A stretch of DNA of 64,000 bases, from NCBI GenBank assembly GCA_028455995.1, contig JABELC010000007.1, positions 1,661,001-1,725,000 of the forward strand, in the 5' to 3' direction. The notes beneath the pieces were generated by a model, which was not told where the DNA came from, searched no databases, and saw only the letters and a program-made list of their open reading frames with translations. A program made the position numbers and the translations under genes. The stretch is from Scleromitrula shiraiana. Lineage: Eukaryota > Ascomycota > Leotiomycetes > Helotiales > Sclerotiniaceae. Shown here one piece after another: positions 37,588 through 51,540 of the stretch (its first letter is position 1; each line of letters begins with the position of its first letter).

Positions 37588-38830
37588 TATATATATTTGG
37601 TTTGAAATTTTGTTTCAATCATTGACTATATAAGATTATTAAGGCTTTATATTTCGATAATTTTAGATTTGTATTTTTATGGTTAATATGTTTTAAAGGG
37701 GGATTGAGGGTCGAGCTCTAAAAACTTTTTTATATAAATTTAATGTATAATTTTTAAGATTTTGATAATTATAATGTTTTTATATAATATATATAATATT
37801 ATAAAAAGTTATTTTGAAATATATATAATTAAAATAAATCACATATTGTAAGACTTAATTTATTATTTTTAAAATAATTGTAATAAAGATCAAAAAATTA
37901 TAAAAAAATCTATTTATCTTTTTTTAGTAATTATAAATAATAATCTAATTCAATTTATTTTATAATAAATATTTATTAAAATCTTTTATTTTTTTTAATT
38001 TTAATAATTGGTATTAAAAGAATATCAGTCGTTTTAAATATATTAATAATTTATATCATAAAAATTTATTAATCAATATATTAAATTATTTCAATACTAA
38101 AAGACATTTCAATCTTTTATTTATTTTAATTTTTATTAAATTAACTTAATTTATAATGAATCTTTAGATTAATCTATTTTTATTTATAATATATATATAA
38201 ATAATAAATATATTCATTTTATAAATGTTATATTTATATAACTTTTAATTTGTTTTTTAAAATATTTTATTACATATTAACTTTTCTAATTTATTGTATA
38301 ATAATATATATTTATTCAAAACCTTTAGTTTTTTTAACATATTATATATAATTCTTTTCGAAAAAAAATTAGTACATTTTTATATTTATTTTTTATAATT
38401 TCTTTCTATATTTCATTTATTAATTGATATAATTATCATTAATTTTATTATTTTAAATAATTAAATTAAAAATAATTCTAAAACAAATTTTATTATTGTT
38501 ATACCAATTTTATATATAATTAAAACGCATTTTTTTAATTTTAATTTTTATATTTAAAATATAAATTTGAAATTTAAATGCTAAATCTATAAAGATATTT
38601 ATTATGATTTGCAATATGTTTTTATCTTGTTTTTTCAAAAATACCAAAAACTTATTCTTTCATATTTTCTATATTATGTATAAAATATGAATTCATTAAC
38701 TTATTATTATAAAAGAAAAAAGAAACATAACATCAAAAAAATACTATTAAAAAATATTCTTACAAATTTTTCTTCAAAAATCAATATAATTATTAATTGA
38801 TATATTATTATTATAAATCATACCTACTTC
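37588..38830 (-). repeat. Repeat unit D, copy in reverse orientation
   Basis: Begins TGGTTTGAAATTTTGTTTC, the reverse complement of the shared D end, followed by 'tcattgactatataagatta' and a less mutated G-rich run 'gggggattgagggtcgagct' near 37697. It continues to about 38830. The next sequence, 38840-39275, is a D fragment in + orientation, so the two form an inverted pair. The right boundary is approximate. Confidence 0.5.
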
Positions 38831-38839
38831 TAGAATATC

Positions 38840-39275
38840 AGGAATACTCGGAAGTTAGAAAAGAATTAAACGATATTGAAGAGTATAAAGATTAAACTAG
38901 GAAAGCAAATATAAGATTCTTTTTGAATATAAAAATTAGAATAGAATCTATTAAAAAGTATATTTAAATGATAAGAATAGCTATTAGATTATAATGTTTT
39001 AAAAAGAAAAATCATTAATATAGTAAATAAGTTAAAAAAGAAAAGAGATAGAATTATATTAATAACAAAAATTTAAGATTATTTTGAAAAAGGAATTATA
39101 AAAAATCAAAATAAAAAAAGGAAATTAAAAAAAATGTTTTATTTTTTTTCATTTTAAAATTAAGTTTTTAATTCTTTTCTAAAATGTATTAATTATAAAA
39201 ATGCAAATTTAAAGTTATTAAAATATTTAGCTTTAATAATCTTATATAGTAAATAATTGAAATAGAATTTCAAAC
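38840..39275 (+). repeat. Repeat unit D, 3' fragment
   Basis: Aligns with about 17500-17890 of D1 and ends in the same block ('atagtaaataattgaaatag', 'tttcaaacc'). The first 60 bp ('ggaatactcggaagttag') keep more G and C than the rest. Confidence 0.5.
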
Positions 39276-40695
39276 CAAAAAAAAATCATAAATCATTACA
39301 AAACTATTTATAAATTTGATGAGTTTCAAAAATATTTACTAATATGTTCAATATATTTAAATTCAATATAATTATTATATATTGTAAATCATATATTTAT
39401 AAAATATATATTTCTTTTATATAGAATCTAAAGATAATTATAAATCTTTTCAAAATTTAATTTTTTTTTAAATATATTAAAAATATAATTTTAATATTTA
39501 TTATATTTAAACGTCTTTCTGTCATTAAATTTTTTTTTAAAGATTCATTCATAATATTTAAAAAAATTATTCATTAAAAAACTCTAATACAAATCTGTTT
39601 TTTTTTTATTTGATTAAGAAAAGGAGTTTCATTTGTTTTGAATTCTTTTAGAATAATCCTTTATTATAAAATATACATTAGATAAATAAATATGTAATTA
39701 ATTTACAAAAGTTTAATACTTTATATCATTGAAATTTAATATAAATTAATTATATATTTATTCAAGTTTTATTTTTATATCTAATTATTTAAAAATACTA
39801 TTTAATTCTTTAATTATAAAATATCATATTGAAGTTTTTAGAATTTATAAATGATGATAATATAAAATAATCAATTATCAAAACTTTTTGTTCTTTAACA
39901 TTATTTAACTTTTTTTTTATTAATTAAAACCTTCAAAAGTCATAATCGATAAATTTTTTTTATTATTTTAAATTGATATATGTATAATCTTTTTATTATT
40001 AGTATGATTTTAGATCTAAAATATACAATTAACTATTTGAATTAATATTTTTTTAATTTTATATATTTCATTATAACTTTTATAATCAATTTTTAATTTT
40101 GAGTTTATATATTATTATTTTATCTTTTTTATTTCTTACTGTTCAAATATGTTTTATATTAAAAATTTTTCTTATTTATAATCAAGAACTTATTTTTAGA
40201 GATTATATAAAGATAATGTATAATATTTTTTACCAAATTATTTATATGATATTTTATATTTAAACTTTTATTTTATAGATTTTTTAATTTTATTATCTTT
40301 AAAATAAAGTTTCAAATTAATCATTTGCTATAAACTTGAATCTGTAAAAGATTATTTATATACTTTAAAATCGAGTTATATTTTATGTTAGTAAGAAATA
40401 ATCTAAATCAAAATCTGGATTTCTTCAAAATTTATAATATAAAAAATCTTTTATTCATATAGTACTAATAATAAAGATATAATAAAAATCAATAATAAAT
40501 AATTATTATTTTAAATATAGTGATCTTTCTATCTTAAAAGAAATAAAAAAGATCATAATCAATAATTATTAAATATAATAATATATTATTATTCTCAAAT
40601 CTCATGATCTTTCTTGAAACAAAAAAGCGGAGGATTTTTTATAATATTCAAAATTTGTAAAAGCATATGCTATATACTAATAATTTATATTAATA
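39276..40695. other. AT-rich stretch without identifiable gene
   Basis: No LTR, inverted repeat or protein motif seen. A short less mutated spot, 'aaaaaagcggaggatttttt', lies near 40622. Confidence 0.45.
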
Positions 40696-41671
40696 CTCGG
40701 TTAAATTAAAATTGAAGCACGCGCCAATTGCCGAAAACCCTCAAAATCGACGATTTTATACAAAACACCTCTTACGCCGATGTAAATAAATCGATCATTT
40801 ATTTATAGAATTATTTAAAATATTAAATATGAATTATTTTTATATCAAAATATTTGCTATTAAAATTGAAAGATTAAATAATGATTTTAAAATTTATAAT
40901 ATTTATTTAAATATAAAGTAAAAATTATATAAAAATACTATAATTTTAAATTGATTTAAATCAAGTAAATTATTATATTAGGAAGTAATAAAGATATATA
41001 TAAATATTTAAAAAAAAGCTTTTCATTTAATATAAATATTATATATATTAAAAATATATAAAAAATATAATATAATAAAGTTAAAAAGAGTATATATAGT
41101 GTTTACAAGCACTAAGCATCACCATAACTTCGATTTTTAAAAATCATTAAAATCACTTCAAATTTTTATATATGATAATTTATATCCTCATAATTACTAT
41201 ATTAAAATATTATTTAATATAATTTTGATTTGAATGAATTATTAACATTTTTAAAGATTTTAAAGAGTTAAAAATACCCTTAAAACTTCGACTTTTCAAG
41301 ACTATTATATTATATTTTAATATATAATATTTATATTAAATAAAAGTTTTTCTTTTATATATTCATATATATCTTCATTATTTCCTAATATAGTAATTTG
41401 CTTAATTTAAATCAACTTAAAATTATAGTATTTTTATATAATTTTTACTTTATATTTAAATAAATATTATAAATTTTAAAATCATTATTTAATCTTTTAA
41501 TTTTAATAGCAAATATTTTGATATAAAAATAATCTATATTTAATATTTTAAATAATTTTATAAATAATTGATCGATTTATTTACGTCGGCGTAAGAGGTG
41601 TTTTATACAAAATCGTCGATTTTGAGGCAATTTGCTTATTTTGCGCGTGCTTCAATTTTAATTTAACCGAG
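40696..41671 (-). mobile_element. Fold-back element, copy 3
   Basis: A 976-bp copy flanked by TA (40694-40695 and 41672-41673). The tip that lies on the right in copy 1 (GCACGCGCCAATTGCCG here) is on the left, and the central unique part is the reverse complement of that of copy 1, so it is inserted in the opposite orientation. It is among the least mutated copies: 'cacctcttacgccgatg' and the arm sequence 'cgcgtgcttcaatttt' keep CpG sites. Confidence 0.85.
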
Positions 41672-42364
41672 TATTCTTCTATTTAATTCCATATATTACT
41701 TTATATTATATAAATTTAAAATAAAAGTTATTATTATTTAATTCTAGATATATTAATTTCTATTATCATATATTGTTATTCTAGTTTATTGACTTCATTT
41801 ATATAGTAAATATTAACATTTATTATTACATAGTAATATATTAAAATTATAATGATCCTTTTATAATTTCTATATTTTTATTATATGATAATCTAGAATC
41901 TAAAGATTATACAATATTTATTTTGTTATTAGTTTTTATTTATTAATATTATATTATCTAATAATTAAAAGTTTATTGTTCAATATTTATTTATTAAATT
42001 ATTCAAAATGTATTATTAAAAAGTTTATTAAAATAATATACATATTGTTTAATTTTAAATTTATAATTACTATACATATAATATTAAAATAATTTGATTT
42101 GCTTTTAAAACTCGTAATATTTAATTCTTTTTTAATAATAATCTTTTTAAAATTGAATAATCTTTTTTAATTGAAGTTTTGGATTTAAATGTATTATTCT
42201 TTATCATATAATGATTTAATTTTTAATCAAATATCAATTAAATGTTTCAAAAACAACTTGTTATAAACTTTCTACTTTGTTTTATGAATTATTGAAAATC
42301 ATATTTATTTTGAATCTTGTAGTCTCTTTTATAATTTCTATGTTTTTCATATTTATTATATATT
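41672..42364. other. AT-rich spacer
   Basis: Nothing identifiable between the fold-back element and the Copia LTR. Confidence 0.5.
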
Positions 42365-42530
42365 TGTCTGTATAGTCAACACATGACCTTACATCACATG
42401 CCTATTAAGAAGATATATACTCTTAACAACATACAATACTTTTCTTAATCTTTTTAAATATAATTATTCAATATAAAAAATACTTTTATATTATATAGTT
42501 TTATATTTTTAAAATTATATAAATCTTAAT
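42365..42530 (+). repeat. Copia family 1 LTR, 5' LTR of copy 3
   Basis: Begins TGTCTGTATAGTCAACACAT, almost unmutated for 40 bp, then becomes progressively AT-converted and ends TATATAAATC. In + coding orientation, followed directly by the same 'TTAATTAATATATA' leader as copy 1. Confidence 0.9.
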
Positions 42531-42816
42531 TAATATATATATTATAAATTAAAATTTTTATTTTATATATAATATTAATTTTAATAAATTTTAAATATTT
42601 TTATTTATTGATAATAAAAAACTTTTTATAATTTTCAATAATAAAAACTTTTATAAATTATTTAGTTTTTAATAAAAAAAAGAATTAAACTTTCAGATAA
42701 TTAAATATATATTATAAAAAAAATAATCTTCAATTTTGATTTAAATATTATAAAAATCTAAATATTTATTATAAACAAAGTGATCTTTAAATCGATTTTA
42801 GAATTACAAAATTTGA

Positions 42817-43035
42817 ATGTTTATCGCAAGCAAAGTAACGATAAAAATACAAATCACATTATATCACTTAGATATATGTCATATCATTCAAGAAAACACT
42901 TCAACAAAAAAAAAGAAGAAAAAAAAAAAAGAAAAATATGTTAGTGACGATGACTATTTTACTACAATTACAGAGGGGACGACAAGGTCACCTATACGAA
43001 AATCTCTATTTAAAAACCCTCACCAAAATTCTTAA
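42817..43035 (+). other. Less mutated leader segment of Copia copy 3 with a 72-codon open frame
   Basis: An open frame with a poly-Lys run, then 'SDDDYFTTITEGTTRSPIRK'. The equivalent in copy 1 (about 420-600) is the same sequence with nearly all G turned to A and C turned to T, and there the frame is full of stops. It lies between the 5' LTR and the gag-like region, so it may be leader sequence or the start of Gag. No protein family recognised; the poly-A origin of the Lys run argues against a real gene. Confidence 0.35.
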
Positions 43036-44454
43036 TAATCCCCATTTCTATATTTTTACATTTTTTTATTATTGCTTTACTTGCTTTTTTATTTTATAAT
43101 AAATTTTTTTACTATATCTTTATTTTATAAACTGAAATGATTATATTCCATTTAAAAACTTTATTAAATTAAATTCTAATTTAATATCAAGTTTATTCTA
43201 TAAATTGGAATAATTATTCTCGATTTCAAACTTTATTAAATTAAATTTTTATTTAGTATTAGATATTTGTTTGATAATAATAAAAAACCAAGTAAAAATA
43301 TATTTAATAATAATTATTATAATATCTAATAAATAAATATAAAATATTATTAGAAGTATTTTTTTATTTTGCATTATAATATTAGAAGCAATATAATAGA
43401 TAAAGATAGTATAAAAAACCAAAAAAATTTAAGAAATATAAATATAAATTTTAAATAATTATAAAAAAAAATAATTTATCAAATATAAGTATTCAAAATC
43501 TAAAATTATTATTAATATCTTAATGATTAAAATAAACTTTTAATCAAATTAAAAAATCTTAATTAATATTAAAAATATTATTAAAAAACTTTAATAAAAG
43601 TTTAATATATATAAATCTATAATAAAAATAATATTGATAAAAAATATGTAAATAAATACAAATTCTTATATTGCAGATATAGATAAAAATCTTTTTATTT
43701 AAAAATATAATAAATAATATCTTTAAAAGATTTCTATTTAATCTTGAGAAAAAATAATAATATATATAAATCTAAATATAATTAAGATTCTAAATGTAAA
43801 TAAAATAAAAAGTATCAAAAGAATTTATTTAATAAATTATTTTTAAACAATTTAGATTTTATTAATAGATTTAAGGAATATAATTTAAAAAATTTATATA
43901 TAACAAACTATTATTTAAAATATAAATTTAATAAATGGATAATTGATAATTTCAAAATCTTTATCAATGTAGATTTATAAATAGATTTTAAAAAAGCATT
44001 TAAGAACATTAATATAAAAATTTTTTGAACATTAAATAAAAAATATTTGATAATAATCAAAAAAAGATTATAAAAGAATAATGTTTATATTAATAGATTA
44101 ATTTACAAATTTATATATTATATAATATAATATATATAAAATTATACTTTAAATAAATTAAGGTTTATTTAAAAGAAATTTATAAAAATTAATCAATAAA
44201 ATTTAGATTTAATAATATAAAGATAATAATAAAAAATTTAAAGAAAAAATAGAATTAAAAGAAAAGTATATAAAAAAAAATTTAAAAAAAAATTAAATAA
44301 AATACCTTCATTATTTAAATAATAATCAATTTTTTAAAACAATTTAATAAATTATTAAAAAATGTTCAATTTATAATAAAAATTGATTTTGAATCTTTAT
44401 TTAAAATTATTTCAACAATAATAGATAAATTAATAAATTATATTATTTCATATG

Positions 44455-44790
44455 TAATTTTATTTTATAATAATTACAATAAAAATCATTATAATTATAA
44501 TAATTATATATTTTAATTTAATTAAAGCCACTCGAATCAAAATTAATCTAATCAAAATTCTTTCAATCAGAATTAATTTAATCAAAATTATTATAATATA
44601 AATAATTATACTCAAAATTATTATAATCAAAATAATTATAATCAAAATAATTATATATTTTAATTTAATCCAAATTGATTTAATCAAAATCAACCTAGTT
44701 AAAATTATTATAATCAAAATAATAATGAAAGTAATCATATATTTCAAAATAATTAAAATGATTATAATTAAAATAGTTATAATTCAAAGA
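44455..44790 (+). repeat. 15-bp minisatellite in the gag-like region of Copia copy 3
   Basis: Equivalent of 2050-2400. The Ile-rich frame on the opposite strand is its shadow. Array length differs from copies 1 and 2. Confidence 0.6.
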
Positions 44791-45237
44791 CTTATAATTC
44801 TTGATATGAACGAAATTAAGAAAAATAAAGAAATCAAAAAATATATATATAAAAAAATAAATTTAAAAATTTAGAACATTATTAAAAAAAAACTATTAAC
44901 ATTATATATCAAAAATCTAAAATTAAATCAATTTAAATAAAATATATAATAATATAATAAAATATATAATAATATAATAAAATTTAATAGTAAAAATAAT
45001 AATTTTGATGAAAAAATAATTATATATATATCAATTTTATAATATATAAATATTTTAGATGAATTTAGAATAATAATATTTTTAATTATATTGGAAAACA
45101 AAATATTTAAATATTATATATCAAATTTAATTATATTTTTATAAAAAAGAAAAAGTCTAATTATAAAATTTAAAGTAGAATATTAAAAAGAACTATATTA
45201 TTATAATATAATAAATAAATAAATAAAATTAATAAAA

Positions 45238-45411
45238 CAAAATATTATATAAAAAAAAATATTATATAAAAAAAAATATTATATAAAAAAAATATTATAT
45301 AAAAAAAAATATTATATAAAAAAAATATTATATAAAAAAAAATATTATATAAAAAAAAATATTATATAAAAAAAATATTATATAAAAAAAAATATTATAT
45401 AAAAAAAAAAA
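45238..45411. repeat. 18-19-bp tandem array (AATATTATATAAAAAAA), about ten units
   Basis: Ten units that differ only in the length of the A-run. Copies 1 and 2 have a single unit at the same place (near 2813 and 8793), so this expansion is specific to copy 3. Confidence 0.9.
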
Positions 45412-45948
45412 GTTTGAATAATATTCAAAATTATTTTTTATAAAAATAAAAGAATTATTTAAAATTTTATTAAAAAATATAAAAAATTAATTATATTTAT
45501 ATAAAAAAGAGTTTTATTATATGAATAAATCAAATAATATTTTAAATATATTATTAATTAACTATAAATATTTTTAATGTTATTTAAAAAATTAAAAAAA
45601 TAATTTAATTTTATAATGAGTTATAAAATGATAATATTAATATATATTATATTAAAAAAAATTATAGATAATTTATAAAATTAAAATAAAAACTTTAATT
45701 GTAATAAATATATTATAATAAATAATTACAATAATTAAAAAAGATATCATAATTATTAAAATTAATTTAAATTATAACTTGATATTTAAAACCAATATAA
45801 TAAAAAAAATTTAAAATCAAATTATAAAAGATAATATTAAATATATAAAAAAAAGATATTTTTTTATAAATTATTTAAAATCAAATCAAAAAAAAATTGA
45901 AAAAGAATATAAGGAAAAAATCATTAAGAATAATAATAATTATATATA

Positions 45949-46109
45949 TATTTGTATGATTTCAGGAGTATAGAATTATATAATATGGGGGTATTCTTTT
46001 TATTGTATTATTATGTTTAAAACGATTAAGAAGAGCATTATATGTTGTTAAGAATATATTTTTTTTTAATAAGTATATGATATAAAATTATAAATTGATT
46101 ATATAAATA
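45949..46109 (-). repeat. Copia family 1 LTR, 3' LTR of copy 4
   Basis: Aligns with 56581-56740 in the same orientation: starts TATTTGTATGATTTCAGGAG and ends GATTATATAAATA. It is followed on the right by the reverse complement of the Copia 3' end, which makes it the 3' LTR of a - strand element inserted in copy 3. Confidence 0.85.
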
Positions 46110-46454
46110 TTAATAATTTTTTGCAAATTTAATGTTATATATATAAAAAGTTGAATTTTATAAAAATTATAAATTATTTATATAAAAGAAAGAAAAAAGA
46201 AGTTTTTTTTGATTTTTTGATTTTTTAATATTTTTATAATTTATTTATATATAATATAATATTTTGATATTCAATTAAAATAAATATTATTTAGATTATA
46301 TATTATTATTATTTTATATTATTATTGTTTTTTATATTATATATTTTATTATTTTATTTTGTAATAATTATATATAAATTAAATAAATAATATTAATTAT
46401 CATTTAGTTATTTTTTTTGAAAAAAAAATAAATGAATTCCTTTTTTTATATTTA

Positions 46455-48120
46455 ATCTATTTATTAATTTTTATTGATATTTTATTTCTATTAATAAATT
46501 TTGTTAATATTAAATAAAGTTTTATTTTTATTATTATATTTATTAAATTATTATTATTATTAAATTATGATATTTTTATAATTATTTTATATTTATATAA
46601 TTAATATAATATTATGTTATTGATTATGAATTGTTTTTTGATTATTGTTTTAAATTTAATTAATAATTAAAATAAAGAATATCAACTCATATAAATGATA
46701 AATAATAAAATATAATTATTGAAAATTTTATTAATTATATTTTTAATAATAATTATTAAATCAAAATTAAAGATTATTATATAAAAATTTAATATTAATA
46801 TAATTTAAATAATATATTTATATTTAATTAAAATTTAATATATAATATTTATATTTTTATTTTGATTTATTAATATAATAATATATTCAATTTAAAATAA
46901 TAAATTAAAATTATTAATATAAAGAATATTAATAAATATATATATATATAAAATATTAAAATTAAATAATATAAATTAAAAAACTTTTATAAAGTTTTTT
47001 TTTATTATTATATATATTTATTAAATATTTTTATATTTTGATTATTTAATTTAGTATTTTATATAATTTATATTAAATTAAATAAAATTTTAAATTAATA
47101 ATAAATTATAATATAAATATTATAAATATATTATATAATATATTATTTTTTTAATATTGTACTTTTTTAGAGTTTATTGTATAGTTTATATATATTAATA
47201 TTAATATTTTTAATTTGTTTTAAAGTTTTGTATTAAAGTTTTTGATTTATTATAATTACAAATTTTTTAATAAGATTAAGTTATTATTAAATTTCAATGA
47301 ATAAATTTTAATTAATTATTTTTGTTTTTTATATAAAAATTTAGTTTTTTTTGAATAGTATTCTTTTTTATAAATACATTATTTATTAATAATAATTAAG
47401 TTATTATTTATTTATATTATTATAATTTCAAATTTTTATTTTTATATATATAATAAATAAAGATTATATATTGAAATCATTATTTTGAGTTTTATAATAT
47501 GATGATTCAAATATATATTGAATTACTAGTTTTACATAATAATTATATTATATACAATATGGTTTTTGATAAAGATTTTATTTTTAGAATTTTATATAAT
47601 AATTATATTATATAAAATATAGTTTTTGATAAATATTTTATTTTTAGAATTGTATATATGTATATATAAAGATAAAATATATAAATTTTAAATTTATTTG
47701 TATATATATTTAAATAATATTATATAAATAAATATTAAATATATTATTATTTTTTATTATTATTATCATAATAATTATAACTATTAGTATTAATTAATAA
47801 ATTAAATATTATATAATTATTAGTATTAATTAATAAATTCAATATCATATAATTAAATATTATATTAATATAATATATTTTTTTATATTATTAAAATTTT
47901 GTAGAATAAATTTTAATTTTTTATATATGTTTTTTATATTTGAAAATTTAAATTTATTAATTTATTTATATTAGAAAATTTTTATTTTTAACAAAATCTT
48001 TTTTTGTTTTGTTGCTTTAAATATATTAGTTTTTATGAATTTAGTTAGTTTTCTTTTTGAATTTATATTTATATATATTTTTTTCTTATTATATTTAGTT
48101 TATTTAATAAAAAAAATTAA
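46455..48120 (-). pseudogene. Copia RT-RNase H of copy 4
   Basis: On -, the RT start near 48000-48070 reads 'SKRKLTKFIKTNIFKATK', closer to the expected S-R-x-x-E-L-x-x-L-x-x-x-x-V-F-E than in copy 1. Further on, 'YKKEYYSKKTK' near 47350-47400 matches the segment after the palm. A tandem duplication of 60 bp at 47535-47650 breaks the frame. Many TAA stops. Same family and same fate as 5480-7060. Confidence 0.75.
47535..47650. repeat. 60-bp tandem duplication inside the RT of Copia copy 4
   Basis: Two neighbouring units share 'ataataattatattatata' and 'tttttgataaa', with 60 bases between equivalent positions and a few substitutions between them. Copy 1 has one unit. Confidence 0.75.
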
Positions 48121-51089
48121 TTTATTAAAGAAAAAGATTTTAATTAGATATATAGTATATTTATCATACAATATTATTATGATATTTAATAATAGTTTTT
48201 TAGAAAAAAGTTTTTTATATATAATCTAAATTATATTTTTTATTTTATATTTTATTAAATATATTGATAAGGTTAAATTGTTATTGATAATAAAATATTA
48301 AAGTTTTAATTTCTTTTTGATTTATTATGTTTATAAATTATTAGTTTAAATAGTTTTGACATTGTTATTTTAAATATTTTTTAAATAGTTAATTGATTAT
48401 TATTATTATTTATAGACATAAATAGCGTGTGGTTTTTTATAATTATTATTAATAATATTGATATTAGATTAATAGATTTTTTATAATATAAATAAATTAA
48501 TATTAATTATATTAATTTTATAATTTTAATTTTTTATTAATTAAAAAATGTAAAGATTTTTTTATTTTCTTTTTTATATTTTATCAATTGTTTTATATAT
48601 TAGAATTTTTAAATATATTTTTAAGTTATATATTAAATATATAAATAATTTGTTTTATTTTTATAATACATTTTTTATTATTTAAATTATTTTATATTTA
48701 TAAATTTTATTGTTTATTTTTTATAGTTTTATTATTTAATTAATAATAGTTTTTATTAATAAGTTTAATTTTTTTATATATATAAATATATCGAATATTG
48801 GAAATGTTAAAATTAGTTTATTAAGACTTATTAAATTATTTATAGCCTTTATTATTATTTGCAATATTTATTTTTTTATAAAACTAGATTGTTATAATTT
48901 ATTTTATAGAATTTTATATATTTATTATATAATTTTATAATATTGTTCATCTTTATTAATTGATTAATAAGATTTTATAAAAATTATTTTTATTTTAATT
49001 ATTATAAGATTTATTTGTTTATTAAATTTTTTTATAATAAACTATATATTAATATTAATAATAATATAATTTAAAGATTTCTATATAAATATTAATTTAT
49101 TTAAATCAAATTATGTTTCAAATATACTTGATTAATAAATGATTTAAAAATATTATTATTGAATATTTTATTATTTTATTGAATATATGTAATATTAGTT
49201 TTTTCTTAATATATATAATATTAATTCTAATTATATAATCAAATTAAATATTATTATCTTTATTATTATTAATTTTAAATTGAAATTTTTTTAGTAATTT
49301 CCTATATATTTAATATTAATTATAATATTTTCTTAATTTATTAGTTTTTCTTTTATTTATATTATTACAATTAATTTATTTAAATATATTTTATAATTTA
49401 TAAATAATTAAATTATTAATATATTTATATAAATATTATAATTTTACTTCTATAAAATAATAATTATTATTTAAAATTATTGATTATATAAATAAATTAT
49501 AACTATATTTTTATATAATAAAAAAATATTTGCTAATTTCATTATAAATAATCTAATTTTTAATATTATTAAAAAGTATATTAAATTTATTTATATTTAT
49601 CAAATAAAAAAAAATTTATATAAATAATATAAACTTTAATTTATTCAATCAATAATTGAATTTTATATAATTTAATAAATTTTTCATTCTTTTCTTTTTT
49701 AAATACAACTTTTATAATTTTTATTTCATTATAATTAATAATTAAATCGATTAATTTTTATAATATTTTATATTATTATTTATTAATAATTAATATTATT
49801 ACTATTCTTATATCGATTTCAATATTTTCAAATTTATTAAAGTGATTAAAGTTATATTTACTATTTATAAAAAATATTTTAAAATCATATATAATCTATT
49901 TTGATTTTATATTTTTATCAATTTAATTATTTTTAAATAATTTTTTATATATGTCAATATATATTTAAATATTCTTTTTTATAAATCTAATAATTATTTA
50001 TAAATTATTAATTAAATTATTTAATATATAATATATTTTTAATATAATTTTATTTAAATATTTTATTTTTATATACAATATTTTATACATCTTTTGAATA
50101 TTTTTCTTTATTTCTTATTTTTTTTTATAATATATTAAAAATCATTTATATATATAATTATTATTATTTTTAACAATTTTTTCTTCATATTTCTTTTAAA
50201 CTTTTTTTTATATTGATTTTAAATAGTTTATAAAAAAATATCTTTTTTTTTATATTTTAATATTATTTTTTATAATTTAATTTTAAACTATTTTTATTAT
50301 ATTAATTTTCAATATTAAATTATAATTTAAATCAATCTTAACAATTATTATATTCTTTTTAATCATTATAAATATCTTTTTTATTATATTTGTTATAATT
50401 CAAACTTTTATCATAATTCTATAAATTATCCATAAATCTTTTTTTAATACAATATATATTAATATTATTATTTTATAATCTATTATAAATATAAATCATT
50501 TCTTTAATTTTTTAAATAAAATTGAAAATATTTATAATTAATTAATAATATTCTTAAACATATTATTTCATTTATTAATATAATAAAATTATTTGTTTAT
50601 TTAAATATAATGAGCTTTTTATATCATTTAATGAAGTTTTATATAATTATCTTATTTTTATAAAAAATAATTTTAAATATTATTTGAATTTCTTTTTTTA
50701 ATTTTTATTTATAATATTTTTTATTATTAATTTTATTTATTTATTTATTATATTATAATAATACAACTTTTTTTTAATATTATGCTTTAAATTTTATAAT
50801 TAAATTCTTTATTTTTTATAAAAATATAATTAAATACAATATATAATATTTAAACACTTTATTTTTAGATATAATTAAAAATACTATTATTATAAATTTA
50901 TTTGAAATATTTGTATATTATAAAATTAATATATATATAATTAATTTATAATCAAAATTATCATTTTTATTATTAAATTTTATTATATTATCATTCATTT
51001 TATTTAAATAAAATTAATATTAGATTTTTAATATATGATATTGATAATTTTATTTTTTTTTTATTTTTTTTTTTTAGTTTTATTTGTGT

Positions 51090-51540
51090 TAAAAATTATA
51101 ATTACTTTAATTATAATCATTTCAATCGTTTTAAAGTATATAATTATTTTAATTATTATTTTAATTATTATTTTAATTATTATTTTAATTATTATTTTAA
51201 TTATTATTTTAATTATTATTTTAATTATTATTTTAATTATTATTTTAATTATAATAATTTTGATTAAATTGATTTCAATCAGATTGATTTCGATTAAATT
51301 GATTTTAACTAAATTAATTTTGATCAAATTAATTCTAACTAAATTAAAATATACAATTATTTTGATTATAATAATTTCTATTATAATCATTTATATTATA
51401 GTGATTTTGACTAGATTGATTTTAACCAAATTAATTTTGATTAAGGTAACTTTAATCAAGTTAAAATATATAATTATTATAATCATAATGATTTTTATCT
51501 TATATATTTTTATCTTAATGATTTTGATTATAATATAATA
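51090..51540 (-). repeat. Minisatellite of Copia copy 4 with a 12-bp sub-array
   Basis: Holds the 15-bp family repeat and, at 51141-51252, about nine perfect units of TTTTAATTATTA. The sub-array is absent from the other four copies, so it expanded locally. The long Ile/Leu frames on both strands come from these repeats. Confidence 0.7.

Larger units (their letters stand above)
42531..45948 (+). mobile_element. Copia family 1, copy 3, 5' half (truncated)
   Basis: Aligns with about 115-3380 of copy 1: leader, gag-like region and its minisatellite (44455-44790). It stops abruptly at 45948, where the LTR of an oppositely oriented copy begins. The missing 3' half is not found on the far side in this window. 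Around 45850-45945 the + strand keeps a short readable stretch, 'IEKEYKEKIIKNNN', probably from Gag. The copy carries the least mutated leader of the family (42840-43035). Confidence 0.75.

Noticed and set aside
42817..43035. A real small host gene with an acidic/Thr-rich C-terminus
   Set aside because: The same sequence is present in mutated form in Copia copy 1, so it belongs to the Copia leader or Gag start.
45238..45411. CRISPR-like array of short direct repeats
   Set aside because: There are no distinct spacers: the units are contiguous and differ only in A-run length. The context is eukaryotic.
48035..48229. Small membrane protein on +
   Set aside because: It is antisense to the N-terminus of the Copia RT of copy 4, which gives a recognisable reading on the - strand.
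51035..51538. A 167-codon Ile/Leu-rich open frame on +, like a membrane protein
   Set aside because: It is the antisense side of the Copia gag minisatellite (copy 4) and includes a 12-bp tandem array. The same shadow appears in the other Copia copies.
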